Below, one piece after another: positions 37,252 to 46,378 of a stretch of DNA of 64,000 bases (within the stretch, counting starts at the first letter, position 1; the number at the start of each line of letters is the position of its first letter). Origin of the DNA: an uncultured Tateyamaria sp. (GTDB lineage Bacteria > Pseudomonadota > Alphaproteobacteria > Rhodobacterales > Rhodobacteraceae); contig NZ_CANMBJ010000004.1 in assembly GCF_947496075.1 (NCBI RefSeq), forward strand, positions 744,001 through 808,000, in the 5' to 3' direction. The notes beneath the pieces were generated by a model. That model did no database searches. It saw only the letters and a program-made list of their open reading frames with translations, and was not told the DNA's origin. Both the position numbers and the translations under genes were made by a program.

Positions 37252-37359
37252 CGGTGGGCGAAAACCGGCCCGGGCCGCGTCCATAGGGCGATGTAAGGGT
37301 CACGCGAAACCGTGTCAATGCGCGCCTCAGGTGGGGCGCCGAAGCCCAAGGACTGTTCC

Positions 37360-38199
37360 ATGAAAAAACGTTTCCTTTCCCTGCCAGCGCTTGGTCTGGT
37401 CGCCGCTATGGCGTTGCCTGCCGCTGCACAGGATGCAGACACGGTTGTGGCGACTGTAAATGGCACTGATATCACCATCGGTCACATGATCGTGGCACGC
37501 GCATCTTTGCCGCAACAATTCCAACAACTGCCCAACGACGTGCTGTTCAACGGCATCCTTGAACAGCTGATCAACCAGACCCTGCTGTCGCAAGCATTTG
37601 ATGGCGAATTGCCGAAACGCACCGAACTGCAGATCGAAAATGAAACACGCTCCCTGACCGCGGGCGAGGAACTGGAAAGCCTGTTTCAAGAGAAGCTGAC
37701 GGACGAAGCGATCCAGTCCGCTTATGACGCCAAGTACGAAGGCGTGACGCCGCAGGAAGAATACAACGCCTCGCATATCCTTGTCGAAACCGAGGAAGAG
37801 GCGAAGGCGATCAAAGCAGAGATTGAAGGCGGTGCCGATTTTGCCGCGACCGCTCGGGAGAAATCGACCGGTCCGTCAGGTCCAAATGGCGGTGAGCTTG
37901 GCTGGTTCGGCAGCGGTGCCATGGTACCCAGCTTTGAAGCGGCTGTCATCGCGCTTGAAGTGGGCGAAGTATCGGACCCCGTGCAAACTCAGTTTGGCTG
38001 GCATGTGATCATCCTGAATGAAACCCGCACCCCGGACGCCCCAGCGTTGGATGAGGTGCGCGAAGAATTGACCGAAGAAGTGCGCGGTACCACCGTCGAA
38101 ACCTACGTTGCGGAACTGACTGCCGGTGCGCAGATCGATCAATCAGGTGCTGCCGAAGTCGATCCATCGGTGCTGTCCGACTTGACGCTGGTGGAATAA
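37360..38199 (+). CDS. Periplasmic parvulin-type peptidyl-prolyl isomerase
   Basis: The 279-residue protein has a signal peptide (residues 1 to about 23, ending AAAQ) and a SurA/PpiD-like N-terminal chaperone region. The parvulin catalytic domain spans about residues 130-230 (NASHILVETEEEA, GPNGGELGWFGSGAMVPSFE). It assists folding of secreted proteins, which fits its position opposite secA. AAGGA precedes the ATG at 37360; the frame is open 16 codons farther upstream without support. Confidence 0.9.
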   Translation: MKKRFLSLPALGLVAAMALPAAAQDADTVVATVNGTDITIGHMIVARASLPQQFQQLPNDVLFNGILEQLINQTLLSQAFDGELPKRTELQIENETRSLTAGEELESLFQEKLTDEAIQSAYDAKYEGVTPQEEYNASHILVETEEEAKAIKAEIEGGADFAATAREKSTGPSGPNGGELGWFGSGAMVPSFEAAVIALEVGEVSDPVQTQFGWHVIILNETRTPDAPALDEVREELTEEVRGTTVETYVAELTAGAQIDQSGAAEVDPSVLSDLTLVE

Positions 38200-38202
38200 C
38201 AT

Positions 38203-39429
38203 ATGGCTGGCGAACTGCCGCGATCGCCTCTGGCACCCGATCATTTCCCCGACCTGCCACCCATTGACGGAGTGACCTTCGCAGCAGCTGCTGCGGGGGT
38301 GCGTTACTCCGGACGCTTGGATGTTATGCTTGCCATATGCGCTCCGGGAACGACGATTGCAGGTGTGTTCACAAAATCATCGACACGCGCCGCACCGGTT
38401 CTGGATTGTCAGGCAAAGCTGGGACACTCCAGCGATACGGGCGCGGCCATTCTTGTGAACGCCGGCAACGCCAATGCCTTTACGGGCAGAAATGGAACGG
38501 ACGCCGTGGCAACCTTGGTTGGTGCAACCGCGGACGCTGCAGACCTGCCGGAAAGCCGTATATTTACAGCATCTACAGGGGTCATTGGCGAGCCATTGCC
38601 ACACGACAGGATCACGGCACATCTGGCGGATTTGGTGGATAGCCAGTCATCGGCCGCGATTGGGGATGCCGCTGCGGCCATCATGACGACGGACACGTAC
38701 CCTAAGGGTACCACCCAAACGGTAACCATCGATGGGAAATCCGTGAAGATCGCTGGCATCGCCAAGGGCAGCGGCATGATTGCGCCAGATATGGCCACCA
38801 TGCTGGTGTACATCTTTACAGATGCGAAGATTGGGCAGGATGAGTTGCAAGGCTTGGTAAGCCAAACCTCTGATCAAACCTTCAATTGCATCACAGTAGA
38901 CAGCGACACCTCAACCTCGGACAGCCTGCTTGTTGCTGCAACAGGGGTCAGTGGTGTGAATGTTGCCGGAAATGCAGACTTCGCGCACGCGCTCCATGCG
39001 GTCATGTTGGACTTGGCACACCAGGTTGTCCGCGATGGCGAAGGGGCGACGAAGTTCGTGGAGATTGAGGTGACTGGATGCACGGATAAGGCAGCGGCCA
39101 AAACCCATGGCCTGTCCATCGCCAACTCTCCGCTCGTTAAAACGGCCATCGCCGGGGAAGATCCCAACTGGGGCCGCGTCGTCATGGCCGTTGGCAAATC
39201 CGGTGCACCTGCGGATCGTGATAAGCTGTCGATCTGGTTCGGGGATATTCTGGTTGCAGAGAATGGTTGGGTCAGTGCGACTTATCGCGAAGAAGATGCT
39301 GCAGCGCATATGAAGGGTGATCACATCCGCATTAGCGTCGATTGCGGCATGGGGTCAGGAAAAGCTACCGTTTGGACCTGCGATTTGACCCACGGATACA
39401 TTGACATCAACGCGGATTATCGGTCGTGA
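38203..39429 (+). CDS. argJ: Bifunctional ornithine acetyltransferase / N-acetylglutamate synthase
   Basis: ArgJ recycles the acetyl group in arginine synthesis, from N-acetylornithine to glutamate, and may also make N-acetylglutamate. The 408-residue precursor carries the self-cleavage site ATMLVYI in KGSGMIAPDMATMLVY, where the threonine becomes the N-terminal nucleophile of the beta chain. Other landmarks are ILVNAGNANAFTG and GEDPNWGRV. It starts three bases after the parvulin stop and overlaps mutT by four bases. Confidence 0.95.
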   Translation: MAGELPRSPLAPDHFPDLPPIDGVTFAAAAAGVRYSGRLDVMLAICAPGTTIAGVFTKSSTRAAPVLDCQAKLGHSSDTGAAILVNAGNANAFTGRNGTDAVATLVGATADAADLPESRIFTASTGVIGEPLPHDRITAHLADLVDSQSSAAIGDAAAAIMTTDTYPKGTTQTVTIDGKSVKIAGIAKGSGMIAPDMATMLVYIFTDAKIGQDELQGLVSQTSDQTFNCITVDSDTSTSDSLLVAATGVSGVNVAGNADFAHALHAVMLDLAHQVVRDGEGATKFVEIEVTGCTDKAAAKTHGLSIANSPLVKTAIAGEDPNWGRVVMAVGKSGAPADRDKLSIWFGDILVAENGWVSATYREEDAAAHMKGDHIRISVDCGMGSGKATVWTCDLTHGYIDINADYRS

Positions 39430-39824
39430 AAACAGTTCTTGTTTCTGCCGTCGCGTTGATCGACGTGGACGGTCGCGTGTTGATCGCGCAGCGCCCTGAA
39501 GGAAAGTCCATGGCAGGGTTGTGGGAGTTCCCAGGAGGCAAGGTCGAGCCCGGGGAAACGCCGGAAGTTGCCCTGATCCGCGAATTGCAAGAAGAGTTGG
39601 GGATCGACACCTGGCAATCCTGTCTGGCCCCCCTCACTTTCGCGAGCCACAGCTATGATGATTTTCATCTATTGATGCCACTCTTTGCCTGCAGAAAATG
39701 GGACGGCACGCCGAAATCGCAGGAAGGGCAGGCATTAAAGTGGGTCCGTCCGAAGGACTTGCGAGACTATCCTATGCCCGCAGCCGACTTGCCCTTGATC
39801 CCCATTCTCCGAGATTGGCTGTAA
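39426..39824 (+). CDS. mutT: 8-oxo-dGTP diphosphatase MutT
   Basis: The 132-residue Nudix hydrolase has a complete Nudix box from GGKVEPGET (37-45) to RELQEELGI (52-60) and begins VLVSAVALIDVDGRVLIAQRPEGKSMAGLWEFPGG in several recognisable blocks. MutT removes 8-oxo-dGTP and so prevents A:T to C:G mutations. It overlaps argJ, an arrangement common in this order. Confidence 0.9.
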   Translation: MKTVLVSAVALIDVDGRVLIAQRPEGKSMAGLWEFPGGKVEPGETPEVALIRELQEELGIDTWQSCLAPLTFASHSYDDFHLLMPLFACRKWDGTPKSQEGQALKWVRPKDLRDYPMPAADLPLIPILRDWL

Positions 39825-39890
39825 CATCGGGTAACAATATTCTTAAACTGTCAAAAAAAGTGACGGTTTTGTAACATTGTTGATGACTTA

Positions 39891-39905
39891 TTAACCTTCG
39901 TACTT
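39891..39905 (+). promoter_or_regulatory. CtrA-like half-site upstream of the 44-residue ORF
   Basis: TTAACC starts at 39891 and is followed by TTCGT, similar to TTAACCATCGT upstream of comF. A second half-site at the N7 position is poor (ACTT). A possible promoter, TTGATG (39880-39885) and TATAGT (39905-39910), has 19-base spacing and would be overlapped by the site. Confidence 0.22.
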
Positions 39906-39943
39906 ATAGTTGAAGCATAACTTTCTTTTTGGGGAGGAAAGTC

Positions 39944-40078
39944 ATGCTACGCACGATTGCTATGGGCAGCGCCATTCTTATTCAGGGGATCTATGTCAGA
40001 ACCCTTCCGGATGGACGAGTGACTGTCAGAGTTGACGGGGCTCACTATTCTGGAACTCCCGTTTCGCAAGCTGCCTAA
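39944..40078 (+). CDS. 44-residue hypothetical protein
   Basis: This small ORF starts MLRTIAMGSAILIQGIYVR and ends VSQAA. It has a strong SD (GGGGAGGA) four bases or so upstream of the ATG, a plausible mixed composition, a glycine-bracketed hydrophobic start and a strong terminator 12 bases after the stop. These features together support a real gene. I recall similar short proteins in Rhodobacterales but cannot name a function. It occupies most of the 322-base space between mutT and infB. Confidence 0.7.
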   Translation: MLRTIAMGSAILIQGIYVRTLPDGRVTVRVDGAHYSGTPVSQAA

Positions 40079-40090
40079 CGCGACAATATG

Positions 40091-40125
40091 AAAAAGGGGA
40101 CGGTGTTTTGCACCGTCCCCTTTTT
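40091..40125. terminator. Strong bidirectional intrinsic terminator
   Basis: A perfect 15-base stem, AAAAAGGGGACGGTG with its complement, encloses the loop TTTTG. A-run and T-run flank it symmetrically, so it can end both the rightward 44-residue ORF transcript and the leftward infB operon, which stops at 40146. Confidence 0.92.
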
Positions 40126-40145
40126 CATTTCCAATTGCAGGGTGC

Positions 40146-42617
40146 TTACTCGAGCGTCCGCGTGATCTCTTCCCGTTCGAAGATCTCGATCACATCTTGT
40201 GGGCGGATATCGTCGTAGTTTTCGAACGCCATACCGCATTCCTGACCCGACTGAACCTCGGCCACTTCATCCTTGAAGCGCTTCAGCGTCTTCAACGTAC
40301 CTTCGTGGATAACCACGTTGTCGCGCAGCAAACGTACACCTGCGGACCGACGCGCCACACCTTCGGTGACCAGACAACCCGCGACCTTCCCGACACCAGA
40401 CACCTTGAAGACTTCCTTGATCTCGGCATATCCGATGAAGTTTTCACGGATCTCGGCACTCAGCAGACCAGATGCAGCAGCTTTCACATCATCCACAAGA
40501 TCATAGATGACCGAGTAGTAGCGAATTTCGACACCCTTCTGGTTTGCCGTGTTCCGGGCCGATGCGTTTGCACGCACGTTGAAGCCCATGATCGGTGCAC
40601 CAGACGCCTCGGCCAAACCAACGTCGGTTTCGGTGATGGCGCCAACACCCGAGTGCAATACGCGCACGCGCACCTCGTCGTTGCCGATCTTTTCCATCGC
40701 CTGAACAATGGCCTCGGCAGACCCTTGTACGTCCGCTTTGACAAGGATTGGCAATTCGCTGACATTCTCATCCGCCTTGGCATTCGCCATCAGCTGTTCG
40801 AGGGTCGTCGCCGCACCAGCCGCCGCGCGTTTGTCCTTAGCCGCTTTCTCACGATATTCGGCGATTTCGCGCGCCTGCGCTTCAGTCTCTGTCACGTTTA
40901 GAACGTCGCCTGCCTCGGGCGTGCCGTTCAGGCCCAGAACCTCGACCGGCACCGACGGGCCCGCCTCTTTCACGCGCTCGCCCTTGTCGTTGATCAGCGC
41001 ACGGACCTTACCGTACTGCTCACCCACAACAAAAATATCACCCTGACGCAGCGTACCTGTCTGAATCAGAACGGTGGCCACTGGACCGCGGCCAACATCA
41101 AGCTGCGCCTCGATCACCGCACCTTGGGCGGCACGATCAGGGTTAGCTTTCAGTTCGAGGATCTCGGCCTGAAGCGCGATGGCCTCCAACAACTCGTCAA
41201 GTCCCTGACCGGTGATGGCGGACACTTCAACATCCTGTACCTCACCCGACATCTTCTCGACGATGACTTCGTGCTGCAGCAAGTCAGTACGCACTTTGTC
41301 CGGGTTCGCCTCGGGCTTGTCGCATTTGTTGATTGCCACGATCATCGGCACTTCGGCGGCTTTGGCGTGGTTGATGGCCTCAATGGTCTGCGGCATCACG
41401 GCGTCATCCGCCGCAACCACCAGAACCACGATATCGGTGACCTGTGCACCGCGCGACCGCATCGAAGTGAACGCTGCGTGACCAGGTGTATCCAAGAAGG
41501 ACAGCACCGCGCCGCCATCGGTTTTCACCTGATAGGCACCGATATGCTGGGTAATGCCACCGGCTTCGCCAGCAACAACCTTGGCATCGCGGATTGCGTC
41601 CAGAAGCGAGGTTTTACCGTGGTCAACGTGGCCCATGATAGTGATGACCGGCGGACGACCTTCCAGATCCTCGTCGCTATCCTCTATTTCCTTGATCACG
41701 TCTTCGACGTCGGCATCAGACACACGTTGTACCTTGTGGCCGAACTCTTCGATGATCAGCTCTGCGGTATCGGCGTCAATGGTCTGGTTCTGCGTGACCA
41801 TCATGCCGTTGTTCATCAACGCCTTGACCACATCGCCCACGCGTTCGGCCATACGGTTTGCCAGTTCCGAAACGACAATGGCTTCTGGCAGGTTCACAGT
41901 GCGCATGACCTTTTCACGCTCAACCGAACCACCCATTGCTTTCTGCCGGGCGCGTTCCTGCTTGCGCTTCATAGCTGCCATGGAGCGCTGGCGACCACCA
42001 TCGCCCGACAGGGCTTGGTTCAGAGTCAGCTTGCCAGAGCGGCGTCCACCATCATCACCACGGCCCCGGTTGTTGGGACGCTGGTCACGATCACGGTCTG
42101 TCTTGCGCGGCGTGGATGCGGGTTGAGCTTGCCGCTGCGCCGGCTTCGGCGCCTCGGTCGGGGCCGCAGCAGCAGCCTGCGCAGCAGCTGCCGCTTCGGC
42201 CGCCTTGCGCTTCTCTTCTTCTTCCTTGGCCTTCAAGGCCTGCTCACGCTCGCGTTCGGCCTGTTCCTTGGCTTCCGCTTCGGCGCGGCGACGCTCGCGT
42301 TCAGCCTCGCGGGCCTTTTCCTCAGCTTCCCGCTTTGCGGTCTCTTCGACCTCGCGTGCCTTGGCGGCTTGCACAGCCTTCAGGCGGCGCTCCATCTCGG
42401 CATCAGAAATACCCGCAGGGCGACGGCTTGGATCACCAGCAGAACCACCACCAGCGCCAGCAGGCTTTGCGGCACCCGGCTTGGGCACCACAACGCGCTT
42501 GCGTTTGGTTTCGACGACGACATTCTTGGTCCGCCCGTGGCTGAAACTCTGTTTCACATTGCCCGGACGCGCGCCGCTGCGCAGACCCAAAGTCTTCTTC
42601 CCGTCAGTATCGCTCAT
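40146..42617 (-). CDS. infB: Translation initiation factor IF-2
   Basis: The 823-residue GTPase brings initiator tRNA to the 30S subunit. Residues about 80-180 are a charged Ala/Glu/Lys/Arg-rich linker, including several EREREQA-type runs. The G domain begins with [12 protein letters not shown] (near 330), followed by [12 protein letters not shown] and NKCDKPEAN; the IF2-specific C-terminal domains follow. It is the last gene of the rimP-nusA-ylxR-infB operon and ends just before the strong terminator. Confidence 0.97.
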   Translation of the reverse strand: MSDTDGKKTLGLRSGARPGNVKQSFSHGRTKNVVVETKRKRVVVPKPGAAKPAGAGGGSAGDPSRRPAGISDAEMERRLKAVQAAKAREVEETAKREAEEKAREAERERRRAEAEAKEQAEREREQALKAKEEEEKRKAAEAAAAAQAAAAAPTEAPKPAQRQAQPASTPRKTDRDRDQRPNNRGRGDDGGRRSGKLTLNQALSGDGGRQRSMAAMKRKQERARQKAMGGSVEREKVMRTVNLPEAIVVSELANRMAERVGDVVKALMNNGMMVTQNQTIDADTAELIIEEFGHKVQRVSDADVEDVIKEIEDSDEDLEGRPPVITIMGHVDHGKTSLLDAIRDAKVVAGEAGGITQHIGAYQVKTDGGAVLSFLDTPGHAAFTSMRSRGAQVTDIVVLVVAADDAVMPQTIEAINHAKAAEVPMIVAINKCDKPEANPDKVRTDLLQHEVIVEKMSGEVQDVEVSAITGQGLDELLEAIALQAEILELKANPDRAAQGAVIEAQLDVGRGPVATVLIQTGTLRQGDIFVVGEQYGKVRALINDKGERVKEAGPSVPVEVLGLNGTPEAGDVLNVTETEAQAREIAEYREKAAKDKRAAAGAATTLEQLMANAKADENVSELPILVKADVQGSAEAIVQAMEKIGNDEVRVRVLHSGVGAITETDVGLAEASGAPIMGFNVRANASARNTANQKGVEIRYYSVIYDLVDDVKAAASGLLSAEIRENFIGYAEIKEVFKVSGVGKVAGCLVTEGVARRSAGVRLLRDNVVIHEGTLKTLKRFKDEVAEVQSGQECGMAFENYDDIRPQDVIEIFEREEITRTLE

Positions 42618-42626
42618 AAAGCTCGT

Positions 42627-43247
42627 CTATCCTTCCCGGCGGCCCTTGCCGCCGTCATATTCGCGCACGCCGCGTAAACGGTTGGCTTCCTCTACAACAC
42701 GTTGCGTGAGTCCACCAGAGGCGAGCGCCCCATGTATCACAGTTTGACGGCCAAAGGCCAAACCCAACTCATCTGCCGTCAGCCAGCCAATATACGTTCC
42801 GAAATGCGGCGTACTCAACTTCGACTTGCCACGGCCCGAACCATCAACCGCCTGGATCAGAACATGCGCCTCTTCTATCTGGAGCATATTCTTGACTTTT
42901 TCATAGCCTGCTACGGCGCGTCCGCCTTTGCGGGACAATGCGATCAAATCGACCACACGCCGCGCCAACTGCCGCTCGACCTCGTCGACCAGATCGTCTT
43001 GCACCTGCACGGGTTGCTTAGCGCCCCGCGCAAACAATTTCTTCTTAACAGCCTTGTCCAAGGCCGACCGATCCGCGGCGACATAGATACCACGACCGGG
43101 CAACTTGCCCGCAATGTCCGGCACGATCTGTGCATCCGGACCCACGACAAAGCGGATCAACCCGTACTTGGGTTGCACCTCGCCCGTGGCAATGCACTTG
43201 CGCTCCGGTCCATCCGACCGATCCTTTGAGACGCCACCGCGACCCAT
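42627..43247 (-). CDS. YlxR-type RNA-binding protein (DUF448) with ribosomal-L7Ae-like domain
   Basis: The 206-residue protein has an N-terminal YlxR/DUF448 domain with ERKCIATGEVQPKYGLIRFV and GRGIYV, and a C-terminal L7Ae-like part (ALSRKGGRAVAGYEKVKNML, LLIQA-type strand). Such proteins sit between nusA and infB in most bacteria and are thought to bind RNA; the function is not firmly established. The ATG at 43247 is used; a GTG three codons upstream is an alternative. It lies nine bases before infB. Confidence 0.88.
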   Translation of the reverse strand: MGRGGVSKDRSDGPERKCIATGEVQPKYGLIRFVVGPDAQIVPDIAGKLPGRGIYVAADRSALDKAVKKKLFARGAKQPVQVQDDLVDEVERQLARRVVDLIALSRKGGRAVAGYEKVKNMLQIEEAHVLIQAVDGSGRGKSKLSTPHFGTYIGWLTADELGLAFGRQTVIHGALASGGLTQRVVEEANRLRGVREYDGGKGRREG

Positions 43248-43269
43248 CAGGCTCACCCGAGGCCTGAGA

Positions 43270-44889
43270 TCAGGCCTCGGCCTCCTCGGTCAGTTCTTCA
43301 CCGTCTTCTTCCGCTGCTTCAGCTTCCAATTCAGCGGGGTCGACCCAGCCCAGAAGGATACGCGCCGTCATGACCAATTGCTGTGCCTCTTCCAAAGACA
43401 TATCGAAAGGTTCCAGAACACCATCGTCCTTGTGACGTTCGCCATCGACGGTTGTCCAGCCACCGGCCAGTTCCCAGTCTGCGCATGTTGCAAAATCTTC
43501 GAGGGTTTTGACGTCGTCTTTGGCGAGCGCCTCTACCATTTGGGGTGTAAGCCCATCGAATTCAATAAGGCTGTCCTCGGCACCCATGCTGCGTGCGTTG
43601 TCCAGCGCCGCCTTGGCTTGCGCTTCCAGCACGTCGCGGGCGCGGGCCTGCAGTTCTTGGGCGGTGCCTTCGTCCACACCGTCGATGACCAGCAGTTCAT
43701 CCAGTTCGACGTAAGCCACCTCTTCGAGGTTGGTGAACCCTTCCGAGACCAGAAGCTGAGCAAAGAACTCGTCCAGATCCAGATTGTCCATGAATAGCTT
43801 GGTGCGCTGTTCGAATTCGGCCTGACGGCGCGCCGATTCCTCGGCCTCGGTCATGATGTCGATGTCAAGGTTGGTCAGTTGGCTCGCCAGACGCACGTTT
43901 TGACCGCGACGACCGATGGCCAGCGAAAGCTGCTCTTCGGGCACAACAACTTCGATCTTACCGGCTTCTTCATCCAGAACCACCTTGCTCACCTCCGCGG
44001 GTTGCAATGCGTTCACGAGGAACGTGGGTTGATCCTCATTCCATGGAATGATGTCGATCTTTTCGCCTTGCAGCTCGTTCACAACGGCCTGCACGCGAGA
44101 GCCGCGCATACCAACGCAGGCACCGACAGGGTCGATAGAGTTGTCATAGGAAATGACAGCGATCTTCGCGCGCGAACCGGGGTCGCGGGCTACGGCCTTG
44201 ATCTCGATGATGCCGTCATAAATCTCTGGCACTTCCATCTTGAACAGCTCGGCCATGAACTCGGGCGCTGTGCGGCTCAGGAAAATCTGCGGGCCGCGCT
44301 GCTCGCGGCGCACATCCTTGATGTAGCAGCGGATACGATCATTGGGGCGGTATGATTCGCGGCCGATCTTTTCGTTGCGGCGCAGGATGGCTTCACCGGC
44401 ACCCACATCGACGATGACGTTGCCGTATTCCTCGCGCTTGACCAGCGCGTTGATGATGGTGCCCGCACGATCCTTGAATTCTTCGAACTGACGGTCACGC
44501 TCGGCTTCACGCACCTTTTGCAGGATCACCTGCTTGGCAGATTGCGCGGCGATGCGGCCCATCTCGACCGGGGGGACTTCCTCGACAAAGGTGTCACCGA
44601 CGGCGGGGTTTTCCATATATTGCTTCGCTTGCTCAATGGTGAACTCAGCCTGGTAGTTTTCCAGCTCTTCTTCCTCGACCACGGTGCGGACGCGGGTGAA
44701 GGTCGCTTTACCCGTCTTGCGGTCGATCGACACACGAATGTCCATCTCGGCGCCGTAGCGGGACTTGGCGGCGCGGGCGAGCGATTCTTCCATCGCCTCG
44801 ACCACCAAACCTGGGTCGATCATCTTTTCGCGCGCAACAGCTTCTGCGGTTTGCAGCAGCTCAAGCTGGTTTGCAGATGTAATGGCCAT
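43270..44889 (-). CDS. nusA: Transcription termination/antitermination protein NusA
   Basis: NusA binds RNA polymerase and nascent RNA and modulates pausing, termination and antitermination. The 539 residues comprise the N-terminal domain (about 1-130), S1 (about 130-200), and two KH domains ([36 protein letters not shown]). Two helix-hairpin-helix-like C-terminal repeats ([34 protein letters not shown]) and a very acidic tail follow. Its start overlaps the rimP stop by one base. The operon leader at 45496-45519 could be its own target. Confidence 0.96.
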   Translation of the reverse strand: MAITSANQLELLQTAEAVAREKMIDPGLVVEAMEESLARAAKSRYGAEMDIRVSIDRKTGKATFTRVRTVVEEEELENYQAEFTIEQAKQYMENPAVGDTFVEEVPPVEMGRIAAQSAKQVILQKVREAERDRQFEEFKDRAGTIINALVKREEYGNVIVDVGAGEAILRRNEKIGRESYRPNDRIRCYIKDVRREQRGPQIFLSRTAPEFMAELFKMEVPEIYDGIIEIKAVARDPGSRAKIAVISYDNSIDPVGACVGMRGSRVQAVVNELQGEKIDIIPWNEDQPTFLVNALQPAEVSKVVLDEEAGKIEVVVPEEQLSLAIGRRGQNVRLASQLTNLDIDIMTEAEESARRQAEFEQRTKLFMDNLDLDEFFAQLLVSEGFTNLEEVAYVELDELLVIDGVDEGTAQELQARARDVLEAQAKAALDNARSMGAEDSLIEFDGLTPQMVEALAKDDVKTLEDFATCADWELAGGWTTVDGERHKDDGVLEPFDMSLEEAQQLVMTARILLGWVDPAELEAEAAEEDGEELTEEAEA

Positions 44890-45482
44890 CAGCTTTCCTC
44901 CTCCGACCCTTCGGTCTGAATCTCGTCAAAATTGTCTTCGTTCAACACGCCCGCAGCTTTGCGCTGGCGCAGCATTTCCTTGATCAGCTCGTCCGTCAGG
45001 ACCAGCTTGGCATCGCTCAACCATTCGAACTTGAGGCCGATGGTGATCTCTTCGCCGTTCCCGCCACCCGGGACGTTGATCAGCACCTCGTCATCCTCGA
45101 CACCTGCCAGCACACCCTTGAAGCGGCGGCGTCCGTCGATCAGCTCGTCTGTTTCCAGTTTCGCGTCGTAGCCTTCGAACATGTCGAAGTCCTTGAGACG
45201 CGTCAGCGGGCGATCAATACCGGGTGACGACACTTCGAGCGTGTAGGCATCCAATATAGGATCCTCGACATCCAGTGTCGCGCTGACCGCAGTAGAGATC
45301 GCACCGCAATCGTCGACCTCAATACCGCCATCGGGCTTGTCGGCCATGATCTGCAACGTCGTTTCCTTGCCGCTCATCAGCCGAATGCGCACCAATTCAT
45401 ACCCCAGATCCTCGATCACCGGAGTGATGATCTCGGCCAATCTGCGGTCGATGGCTGCTTTGGCGATCAGGTCGTTGGTCAT
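44889..45482 (-). CDS. rimP: Ribosome maturation factor RimP
   Basis: RimP helps assemble the 30S subunit. The 197-residue protein has the conserved [15 protein letters not shown] start of the first domain and [23 protein letters not shown] in the middle, then an SH3-like C-terminal domain. The ATG at 45482 is the start that matches the family ([19 protein letters not shown]); the frame continues upstream through the leader terminator and is not credible. It is the first gene of the nusA-infB operon. Confidence 0.93.
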   Translation of the reverse strand: MTNDLIAKAAIDRRLAEIITPVIEDLGYELVRIRLMSGKETTLQIMADKPDGGIEVDDCGAISTAVSATLDVEDPILDAYTLEVSSPGIDRPLTRLKDFDMFEGYDAKLETDELIDGRRRFKGVLAGVEDDEVLINVPGGGNGEEITIGLKFEWLSDAKLVLTDELIKEMLRQRKAAGVLNEDNFDEIQTEGSEEES

Positions 45483-45495
45483 AGTGTCCAAGCAC

Positions 45496-45519
45496 AAAAA
45501 AACGGGCGCGCGGCCCGTT
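45496..45519 (-). terminator. Terminator-like hairpin in the rimP leader, candidate attenuator
   Basis: On the minus strand AACGGGC-CGCGC-GCCCGTT is followed by a run of seven T, the classical intrinsic terminator form. It lies 14 bases before the rimP ATG and downstream of the promoter at 45574-45602, so it is inside the leader. A GGCGCGC (45555-45561, minus strand) earlier in the leader is complementary to GCGCGCC within the hairpin (45505-45511) and could form a competing structure. Confidence 0.65.
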
Positions 45520-45573
45520 GATGTTTCCCGGTGGAGCGTCGGGTTTGGACCCCAGCGCGCCGCTGTTGAAAGG

Positions 45574-45602
45574 CATATACGCATGAGGGGGTGAGTCTGC
45601 AA
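45574..45602 (-). promoter_or_regulatory. Promoter of the rimP-nusA-infB operon
   Basis: Read on the minus strand, TTGCAG (45597-45602) and TATATG (45574-45579) are separated by 17 bases. The -35 is identical and the -10 nearly identical to those of the dnaK promoter. The predicted start is near 45567, giving a leader of about 85 bases. Confidence 0.55.
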
Positions 45603-45607
45603 GCCCC

Positions 45608-46378
45608 TCAGGTCATCCACCACCGCTCGGCCATACGCAGGTTGTCCAGCGGCCAGGATTTTCCGACCGTCACGGGTACTGTAACCGATCGACTGGCGAT
45701 GTGTGTCGCGACATGTGCATTGGGCAATGTCTGGAAATCACGGGGGTCTGCGTAGTCATCCAAAACAACCACATCCGCCACATCGACCAGCCCATCCCGC
45801 AGCGCTTCGCCGCGCACCTTGTCAGCGCTGAATTGAACGAACTCCACGCTGTCGAACCAACCCGCATTCTGCTTCCAGTGGTTGCTCACCCGAGTGCCAA
45901 TGAAATGGCGGCTCTCATCAAGTTTCTGGACTTCGTACATTCCAGTTCCCGTGTCACCACGCATCTCGAACCCCGGCTGCGCCAGCAGGTAAGGTAGGCT
46001 CGGGTTGGGCGCGTCCAAAGTGATCTGAAGGGTCAGCGGGTCCAACACCTCAATACCCCAGATCAAACCCGACACAGCGGACGCATCAAAGGCAGTGCCA
46101 TCGTGGAATGTTACACCTTCACGCAGGCCGAACCGCCAAACGCGGGCATCTGCATCAGACGACCAGTCTGTCGCCAACTCACCGCGCAGGGTCCCATCGG
46201 CTGCAATCTCGGTCAGGTTGTCGAACAAGGTCGCCGTGACAGCCTGATCGAACAAGTCAGGCGACAAGGCCGCCCGCAACCGCCCGCCCCGACGCGGCAA
46301 CGCAGACGCACCGGTTGCCGCCAGCAAGGCTGCGGCAGCACCTGATGCAAAGAGCGCGCGGCGGTCGATCCGAGTCAT
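45608..46378 (-). CDS. Short family-5 solute-binding protein, one lobe only
   Basis: The 256-residue protein begins with [23 protein letters not shown], a Tat-like or Sec signal. It continues as the first lobe of a dipeptide/nickel-binding (SBP_bac_5) protein: [37 protein letters not shown] and [20 protein letters not shown]. Normal members have about 500 residues, so the second lobe is missing. The frame is intact and ends with a clear stop 114 bases before the rimP hairpin. It overlaps the proline iminopeptidase stop by four bases. It may be a specialised short form or a decayed gene; no transporter genes are adjacent. Confidence 0.75.
   Translation of the reverse strand: MTRIDRRALFASGAAAALLAATGASALPRRGGRLRAALSPDLFDQAVTATLFDNLTEIAADGTLRGELATDWSSDADARVWRFGLREGVTFHDGTAFDASAVSGLIWGIEVLDPLTLQITLDAPNPSLPYLLAQPGFEMRGDTGTGMYEVQKLDESRHFIGTRVSNHWKQNAGWFDSVEFVQFSADKVRGEALRDGLVDVADVVVLDDYADPRDFQTLPNAHVATHIASRSVTVPVTVGKSWPLDNLRMAERWWMT

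Noticed and set aside
37183-37359. tRNA or other structured RNA between secA and the parvulin gene
   Set aside because: No cloverleaf, no TTC-arm consensus and no fitting CCA end were seen; the region is explained by two divergent promoters.
41124-42677. Long open frame on the plus strand (about 517 codons) opposite infB
   Set aside because: It is the antisense of a strongly coding, repetitive infB sequence; the translated protein is rich in H, R and L with no family pattern, as expected from codon bias in G+C-rich DNA.
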